Positions 13,197 to 13,341 of a stretch of 13,341 bases of DNA are shown one piece after another. The notes under the pieces are model-generated. The model ran no database searches, had not been told where the DNA came from, and saw only the letters and a list, made by a program, of their open reading frames with translations. This DNA is from Nitrospirota bacterium (lineage in GTDB: Bacteria > Nitrospirota > Nitrospiria > Nitrospirales > NS-4): NCBI GenBank assembly GCA_005877565.1, contig VBOK01000093.1, positions 1-13,341 on the forward strand, in the 5' to 3' direction. A program made the translations under genes and the position numbers. How positions within the stretch are numbered: position 1 is the stretch's first letter; every line of letters begins with the position of its first letter.

Positions 13197-13341
13197 ATGA
13201 CGCCGCTGTCCTCCTACATGATCCTCAGCGCGATCGTCTTCGTCACCGGCGTCGTCGGCGTGCTGATCCGGCGAAACATCATCATGATCCTCCTGTCCAT
13301 CGAGCTGATGCTGAACGCCACGAACATCAACTTCGTGGCCT
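13197..13341 (+). CDS. nuoK: NADH-quinone oxidoreductase subunit K, N-terminal part (runs off window)
   Basis: The first 48 codons of the small antiporter-like membrane subunit NuoK (about 100 aa in full). The protein starts MTPLSSYMILSAIVF and includes the first two transmembrane helices, with the conserved IRRNIIMILLSIELMLNATN. E36 in SIELM is the membrane-buried glutamate known to be needed for proton pumping in E. coli NuoK, at the same position. The ATG is 4 nt after the nuoJ stop. GGGGGAG at 13177-13183, inside nuoJ, is 13 nt away, so coupling to nuoJ is likely. The remainder of nuoK, and presumably nuoL, M and N, lie beyond the right edge. Confidence 0.96.
   Translation, partial: MTPLSSYMILSAIVFVTGVVGVLIRRNIIMILLSIELMLNATNINFVA

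Noticed and set aside
1..13341. CRISPR arrays, tRNA/rRNA genes, riboswitches, toxin-antitoxin or defence genes
   Set aside because: None seen; apart from the repeat at 6958-7031 and the 161-nt region before the methyltransferase, coding is essentially continuous.

Overview
The window is a GC-rich, almost gap-free, entirely plus-strand stretch of a bacterial chromosome. It holds the 3' half of secA, a GAF-GGDEF diguanylate cyclase gene, and then the first two thirds of a respiratory complex I (nuo) operon that runs off the right edge inside nuoK. The proteins read like those of a Gram-negative, possibly Nitrospirota (Nitrospira-like) organism. That taxonomic guess is inference from general resemblance and gene order, and no search was possible.

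Layout. Bases 1-1355 are the C-terminal half of SecA, ending in an intact zinc-binding tail. Bases 1371-2456 encode a soluble GAF-GGDEF protein with intact GGDEF and I-site motifs. Bases 2457-2617 are the only sizeable non-coding stretch; they carry a good sigma-70-type promoter and a strong Shine-Dalgarno sequence. From 2618 the genes are packed end to end: a MidA/NDUFAF7-family methyltransferase, nuoA, nuoB, a fused nuoCD, nuoE joined in frame to nuoF, nuoG, nuoH, nuoI, nuoJ and the start of nuoK. Junctions are overlaps (TGATG, ATGA) or gaps of 18 nt or less, so this looks like one translationally coupled operon.

How the genes work together. NuoE, NuoF and NuoG form the NADH-oxidising module (FMN and Fe-S chain). 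NuoB, NuoCD and NuoI form the quinone-reducing connecting module. NuoA, H, J and K belong to the membrane arm. The methyltransferase family at the operon head is known in eukaryotes to methylate an arginine of the NuoD homologue NDUFS2 during complex I assembly, and that arginine is conserved here.

Three points stand out. (1) A 74-nt REPIN-like element, a 23-bp perfect inverted repeat whose arms are themselves near-palindromes, sits exactly at the nuoE/nuoF boundary. It is read through in its only open forward frame, giving a 629-codon NuoE-NuoF fusion. (2) NuoG keeps two complete CxxCxxCxxxC motifs where E. coli NuoG keeps one, so an extra [4Fe-4S] cluster is predicted beside N4, in addition to N7. 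(3) The methyltransferase gene is operonic with its expected substrate.
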